NCBI GenBank assembly: GCA_964587515.1
Contig: CAZPMO010000173.1
Location: 1-10,521, forward strand
Direction: 5' to 3'
DNA length: 10,521 bases
DNA from: CAZPMO01 sp964587515
GTDB lineage: Bacteria > Pseudomonadota > Alphaproteobacteria > MPNO01
The translations under genes and the position numbers were made by a program. Position 1 is the first letter of the stretch. The number at the start of each line of letters is the position of its first letter. This document shows positions 7,575-10,521 of the stretch, piece after piece. The notes under the pieces are model-generated. The model made no database searches, had not been told where the DNA came from, and worked only from the letters and a program-made list of their open reading frames with translations.

Positions 7575-7580
7575 TATAAT
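7575..7580 (+). promoter_or_regulatory. Perfect TATAAT -10 box just before ubiA
   Basis: TATAAT ends 8 bases before the ubiA ATG at 7589, so transcription from it would begin at about 7587-7588, virtually on that ATG. No good -35 lies 16-18 bases upstream. If used, it gives a leaderless mRNA for the ATG at 7589, or a short 13-base leader with GGGA for the in-frame ATG at 7601. Confidence 0.35.
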
Positions 7581-7588
7581 CACCCGGG

Positions 7589-8530
7589 ATGGGATCGGCA
7601 ATGGCGCCAGAGACGGAACGATCGGCAAGCGATATCCCGCGCGGCGGCTGGGTCGACCGCGCCCTGCCGCGCGCGGCGCGCCCCTATGCGCGGCTGGCGC
7701 GCTTCGACCGGTCGATCGGAAGCTGGCTGTTGCTGTTCCCGTGCTGGTGGGCGATCGCCTTCGCCACGCCGACGCCGGTGAGCTGGGAGTTCCTTCGGCT
7801 GTTCGCGCTGTTCGGCATCGGAGCGGTGGTGATGCGCGGCGCGGGCTGCACCTATAACGACATCTGCGACCGGGAATTCGACGCCCAGGTCGCCCGCACG
7901 CGGGACCGGCCGCTGCCGGCGGGCGAGGTCACCGTGGTCCAGGCCGCGCTGTTCATGGCCGTGCTGCTGGCGGGCGGATTCGCGGTGCTGATCTCGTTCA
8001 ATCATTACGCGGTGTGGGTCGGGATCGCCTCGCTGGCGCTGGTCTTCACCTATCCGCTGATGAAGCGGGTGACGTTCTGGCCGCAATTCTTCCTCGGCCT
8101 CGCTTTCAATTGGGGCGCCTTGCTGGGCTGGGCGGCGGCCGGCGGCGAACTCGGCGCGCCGGCGCTGGTGCTCTACGGCGGCGGTATTCTGTGGACGCTG
8201 GGCTACGACACCATCTATGCCCATCAGGACCGGCGCGACGATCCCGCCGCCGGGGTGCGCTCGACGGCGCGCCGCCTGGGGCTCGGCAGCAAGCCCTGGC
8301 TTTATGGCTTTTACGCCGGCGCGATCACGCTGTTCGGGGGCGTCGGATATCTGATCGATCTTGGATGGCCGTTTTATCTCGGTCTCGCGCTCGGCGCGGC
8401 GCAGCTGGTCTGGCAGGTCGCCGACCTCCATATGGACGACGCAAAGGACTGTCTCGCGAAGTTCCGGTCCAACCGGCTGTTTGGCTGGCTGGTGTTGGCC
8501 GGCATTTTCGCGGCGCGCATCATCGAATGA
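7589..8530 (+). CDS. ubiA: 4-hydroxybenzoate polyprenyltransferase (ubiquinone biosynthesis)
   Basis: UbiA transfers the polyprenyl chain from its diphosphate to 4-hydroxybenzoate in the inner membrane, an early step of ubiquinone synthesis. The 313-residue protein has eight or nine membrane helices starting at about residue 42. It has both metal-diphosphate motifs of the family: NDICDREFD at 90-98, and DTIYAHQDRRDD at 207-218. The RPLPAGEV stretch after the first motif and the TYPLMKR stretch (154-160) are also typical of UbiA rather than of haem O synthase or chlorophyll synthase. The start is 7589 or the in-frame ATG at 7601; the second has a GGGA six bases upstream. It is divergent from rsmE. 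Its stop overlaps the next gene (ATGA, 8527-8530), so the two are translationally coupled. Confidence 0.95.
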   Translation: MGSAMAPETERSASDIPRGGWVDRALPRAARPYARLARFDRSIGSWLLLFPCWWAIAFATPTPVSWEFLRLFALFGIGAVVMRGAGCTYNDICDREFDAQVARTRDRPLPAGEVTVVQAALFMAVLLAGGFAVLISFNHYAVWVGIASLALVFTYPLMKRVTFWPQFFLGLAFNWGALLGWAAAGGELGAPALVLYGGGILWTLGYDTIYAHQDRRDDPAAGVRSTARRLGLGSKPWLYGFYAGAITLFGGVGYLIDLGWPFYLGLALGAAQLVWQVADLHMDDAKDCLAKFRSNRLFGWLVLAGIFAARIIE

Positions 8531-9189
8531 CCGCCGGACCAGCCGACTTCATCTGCGCCAACACCGCCGTCGGCGCGCCGCCGCTGGCGCCCGAAATCCG
8601 CCTTTACCTGGCCAGCGAGATCACGCCCATCTGGCGGGCCAGCGAGGAAAGCCTCGCCCGCGACGGGCTGCCGCCGCCGTTCTGGGCGTTCTGCTGGCCG
8701 GGCGGTCAGGCGCTGGCGCGGCATATCCTCGACAATCCGGAGATCGTCTCAGGCAAGCGCGTGCTCGATTTCGCGGCCGGCGGCGGCGTCGCCGCCATCG
8801 CCGCCGTGACGTCCGGCGCGAAATCCGTCGCGGCCAGCGAGATCGATCCCTTCGCCTGCGCCGCGATGGCGATGAACGCGGCCCTCAACAATGTCGAATT
8901 CGATATTCTCGAGCGCGATCTCACAGGAGAAGAAAACGCCGAAGATGGCGGCGGCTGGGATGTCGTCTTGGCCGGCGACGTCTGTTACGAACGCCCCATG
9001 TCCGATGAGGTGATGGATTACCTTCGCGCCGCCGCGAAGTTAGGCGCCCAGGTGCTGATGGCCGATCCCGGCCGCAACTTCCTGCCCGAGATGGGCCTCG
9101 CCGAACGCGCCCGCTACGACGTGCCCACCAGCACCGAACTGGAAGACAGCGACGTCCGAGAAACCGTGATCTGGCGGGTCGAGGCGTAG
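8527..9189 (+). CDS. Class I SAM-dependent methyltransferase, ETF-beta lysine methyltransferase (METTL20/ETFBKMT) type
   Basis: The 220-residue protein has the hallmarks of the family that includes human mitochondrial METTL20 and its alphaproteobacterial homologues: PFWAFCWPGGQAL at 51-63, the SAM-binding motif I VLDFAAGGG at 79-87, the acidic pair E105/D107 (SEIDP), GDVCYE at 150-155 and ADPGR at 179-183. Known members trimethylate lysines of the electron transfer flavoprotein beta subunit next to its recognition loop. The Agrobacterium homologue also modifies ribosomal protein L7/L12. The frame is open far upstream inside ubiA, but the ATG at 8527 gives the normal family length and a 4-base overlap with the ubiA stop. 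In databases such proteins are often labelled simply as nicotinamide N-methylase-like or COG3897 methyltransferase. The family assignment is strong; the exact substrate here is inferred. Confidence 0.85.
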   Translation: MTAGPADFICANTAVGAPPLAPEIRLYLASEITPIWRASEESLARDGLPPPFWAFCWPGGQALARHILDNPEIVSGKRVLDFAAGGGVAAIAAVTSGAKSVAASEIDPFACAAMAMNAALNNVEFDILERDLTGEENAEDGGGWDVVLAGDVCYERPMSDEVMDYLRAAAKLGAQVLMADPGRNFLPEMGLAERARYDVPTSTELEDSDVRETVIWRVEA

Positions 9190-9207
9190 ACGCCGGGCCG
9201 GAGAAAA

Positions 9208-10011
9208 TTAACGTCTTCCTCGCGCCAGATGGCGCGGATGGATCAGCGCCGCCTCGCCGTCGGTCTTCACGTCGTCGACCAGTTCGGCAATCACCTTCCG
9301 CGCGATCCGCATCGCATCCGCGCGCGCCATGCCGGGCGTGATGCGCTCGTCATAAAGTGTCCGGATCAGGACCTTGTCGTTCAACGACAATTCGCGCGGG
9401 CTGTCGCTTCGGCTGAAGATCGAGGGCCGCAGCAACTCGGTGTCCGCCGGCAGCCCCAGTGACTGCACCAGTTTCTCCAGCAGACAGGATTCGATCAACG
9501 GCCGTTTCCAGTCGGTGCGAATACCGATCAGGGCGGATGTTGTGCCGCTGTGGTTTCCTCGTGGTAGCCCGAAGCAATGCGCCTGATAAACGAAATGCCT
9601 ATCGCTTTCCTTCGTCCACCCAGCGCGTTGAATCGTGGGCCAGAATTTTATTTCCGGGACAAAATAAATGTCGACGTTTGTCCTTTCGAACGCGGTTGCA
9701 ATCGCAATATCCAGCCCCGTGAGCACTCGCAACCAAGCAACGTAAAGGGACACGCGGTCTTCTAAATCCGCGTCCGGATCGCCTGCGAGCCTGATGCGGA
9801 TCGCTCTCGCCCATTTGTGCACGACCGTTGATTGCCGGCCATAATCGTTTCCGAAGGCGATTACCTCGAATTTTTCTTCCAGGGCGTCGGAAGAAGATAA
9901 AAAATTTGGGTCGGCCCGATCCATCAGGCTCATAAAAATTGCGCCCATACCGACGGCTAGAAGCAGGTAAAGAAAATTTTCGCGAATCCAACTCTTCGAT
10001 CTTCTAGACAT
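9208..10011 (-). CDS. DUF2927 domain protein with N-terminal membrane anchor
   Basis: The 267-residue protein has one membrane helix at about 13-30 after a basic start (SRRSKSWIR), so most of it should face the periplasm. The DUF2927 pattern follows: FEVIAFGNDYG (48-58), the KW...IRIRLAG stretch (66-77), the LTGLDI stretch (97-102), a Cys at 146 and a second at 176, then LVQSLGLPADTE and RPSIFSRSD (181-203) and LIRTLYDERITPGM (215-228). The function of the family is unknown. Its conserved region around the second Cys usually reads, from memory, as an acidic EE-L-Q-LG pattern; here one acidic position is changed (CLLEKLVQSLG). The DNA is more A/T-rich than the upstream core genes, especially in its first 200 bases. 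The GGGAG before the ATG is only one base away, so the ribosome binding site is poor and a downstream start cannot be excluded. It converges with the methyltransferase gene, with an 18-base gap. Confidence 0.8.
   Translation of the reverse strand: MSRRSKSWIRENFLYLLLAVGMGAIFMSLMDRADPNFLSSSDALEEKFEVIAFGNDYGRQSTVVHKWARAIRIRLAGDPDADLEDRVSLYVAWLRVLTGLDIAIATAFERTNVDIYFVPEIKFWPTIQRAGWTKESDRHFVYQAHCFGLPRGNHSGTTSALIGIRTDWKRPLIESCLLEKLVQSLGLPADTELLRPSIFSRSDSPRELSLNDKVLIRTLYDERITPGMARADAMRIARKVIAELVDDVKTDGEAALIHPRHLARGRR
9221..9236. repeat. Inverted repeat CGCGCCA-GA-TGGCGCG near the end of the DUF2927 gene
   Basis: This is a perfect 7-base inverted repeat around a 2-base centre, lying in the last codons of the DUF2927 gene and close to its convergent junction with the methyltransferase gene. 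As RNA it would form a stem of about six pairs with a 4-base loop. On the minus strand the T-rich stretch (TTAATTTTC) comes only about 10 bases later, so it is not a textbook terminator. Confidence 0.25.
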
Positions 10012-10046
10012 GCTCCCGCCGCCGGTAGATTGGTTGGTTCCCGAAC

Positions 10047-10181
10047 CTATCGCTCCGCGCTATTTCGTCCAAACTCGTTGTAAATCCACAAACCCAACTC
10101 GGCGGCGTAGCGCCCCAAGGCTCTTTTTGGGTCCTTACGAACTTCCTGCAAGCTGGGAGGCGTCGGTGGTGGCGACGGCAC
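10047..10181 (-). CDS. Possible 44-residue small ORF, unknown
   Basis: A GTG at 10181 opens a 44-codon frame ending in TAG at 10047, between the unknown gene ending at 10183 and the DUF2927 gene starting at 10011. The product begins with a proline-rich piece (PSPPPTPPS) and continues with a plausible helix, LQEVRKDPKRALGRYAAELG, followed by LWIYNEFGRN. The start almost touches the upstream TAA, which would allow translational coupling. The same frame is open upstream to a TGA at 10236, so it could also be the real C-terminus of the upstream protein after a frameshift. I do not recognise it, and the coding evidence is only composition and position. Confidence 0.3.
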   Translation of the reverse strand: MPSPPPTPPSLQEVRKDPKRALGRYAAELGLWIYNEFGRNSAER

Positions 10182-10182
10182 T

Positions 10183-10521
10183 TTAAGTCTTCGATTCGCC
10201 AAATCTTGGTTTTTGCGTATCTTTATCTTCTCCCTTCACCCAGCCACCCGTCTTGGGATCGCGGTGATAGCCAGGTGTTTTATCGTAACGGACGAAATTG
10301 CCCTCATCGTCGTAGCCGGTGTTCTCCATCCCCCATTTCAAGAACGGATCCACATCTTTCTCACCGGTCAGCCAGCCCTCGCGCACCGAGCCGTCGGGGT
10401 TGAAGCGCGGGTCCTTGGGATGCGGCGGAATCTCCGTGCCATCGGGACGTACAGGGTGCCTCGGCCGGAATTTGGGCGCATCGTCCTTTTTGTCGTTTTT
10501 CGACGTCGGGGCCTTGGGCGC
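10183..10521 (-). CDS. C-terminal 112 residues of an unrecognised hydrophilic protein, truncated by the window edge
   Basis: The minus-strand frame is open from the right edge to a TAA at 10183, so the true start lies outside the window; the internal GTG at 10386 is not needed. The visible part is rich in Lys, Asp, Pro and Gly and has no hydrophobic segment. It starts with a charged stretch (TSKNDKKDDAPKFRPR), then PDGTEIPPHP, DPRFNPDGSVREGW, and a region with spaced DxxG or DGxx turns: TGYDDEGNFVRYDKTPGY, then DPKTGGWVKGEDKD. These recurring Gly/Asp turns with nearby aromatic residues suggest an extended, repeat-like or linker structure. I do not recognise a domain. It is transcribed toward the small ORF and the DUF2927 gene and may be in one operon with them. 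Confidence 0.6.
   Translation of the reverse strand, partial: APKAPTSKNDKKDDAPKFRPRHPVRPDGTEIPPHPKDPRFNPDGSVREGWLTGEKDVDPFLKWGMENTGYDDEGNFVRYDKTPGYHRDPKTGGWVKGEDKDTQKPRFGESKT

Noticed and set aside
7565..7580. TGGCACG resembling the -24 half of a sigma-54 promoter before ubiA
   Set aside because: The -12 half (TTGC or at least GC) is missing at the correct distance; the bases there are ATAAT.
7580..8431. 283-codon open frame on the minus strand over ubiA
   Set aside because: UbiA motifs and membrane helices on the plus strand are unambiguous; the antisense product is a charged low-complexity shadow.
8014..8526. N-terminal extension of the methyltransferase frame inside ubiA
   Set aside because: The extension would overlap ubiA by more than 500 bases and reads as shadow sequence. 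The ATG at 8527 gives the normal family length and an ATGA junction.
10183..10386. 67-codon gene starting at the GTG at 10386
   Set aside because: The frame is open without a stop up to the right edge with the same composition, so this GTG is internal to a longer gene.
1..10521. Mobile elements, CRISPR arrays, tRNA or rRNA genes
   Set aside because: I saw no transposase or integrase sequence, no regularly spaced repeats, no tRNA-like cloverleaf and no rRNA sequence in the window.

Overview
This window looks like core chromosome of a GC-rich alphaproteobacterium. The evidence is the divergent tldD / ctaC-ctaD arrangement, a class II (GCS2, plant-type) glutamate-cysteine ligase of about 454 residues, a ubiA divergent from rsmE-gshA, and a bacterial relative of the mitochondrial ETF-beta lysine methyltransferase. 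The organism respires aerobically with an aa3-type (A1 family) haem-copper oxidase and makes ubiquinone and glutathione.

Layout. Positions 1-1702 (minus) hold the start of a cytochrome c oxidase operon: ctaC (subunit II, complete), then ctaD (subunit I, cut by the left edge). A 386-base intergenic region (1703-2088) with several inverted repeats separates it from the divergent tldD (plus). tldD converges on a minus-strand run that reads, in transcription order, rsmE, gshA, a small secreted EF-hand protein and a DUF3422 membrane protein. The DUF3422 gene is broken by an apparent one-base deletion near 3911-3915. Divergent from rsmE is ubiA (plus), whose stop overlaps the start of an ETF-beta-type protein lysine methyltransferase (ATGA overlap). 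That pair converges on a minus-strand group at the right edge: the end of an unrecognised hydrophilic protein, a possible 44-codon small ORF, and a DUF2927 protein. This last part is visibly more A/T-rich than the rest.

How the genes fit together. The oxidase, UbiA and the ETF-beta methyltransferase all touch quinone-linked respiration: UbiA prenylates the ubiquinone precursor, ETF delivers electrons to ubiquinone, and the aa3 oxidase sits at the end of the chain. RsmE (16S rRNA m3U1498) and GshA (first step of glutathione synthesis) are housekeeping genes that are commonly neighbours in this class. I see no mobile element, CRISPR array, tRNA or rRNA. I do not see a clear novel defence or biosynthetic system. 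The points that most deserve a check are the DUF3422 frameshift, the EF-hand gene inside the rsmE-gshA operon, the ubiA/ETF-KMT overlap, and the unknown genes at the right edge.
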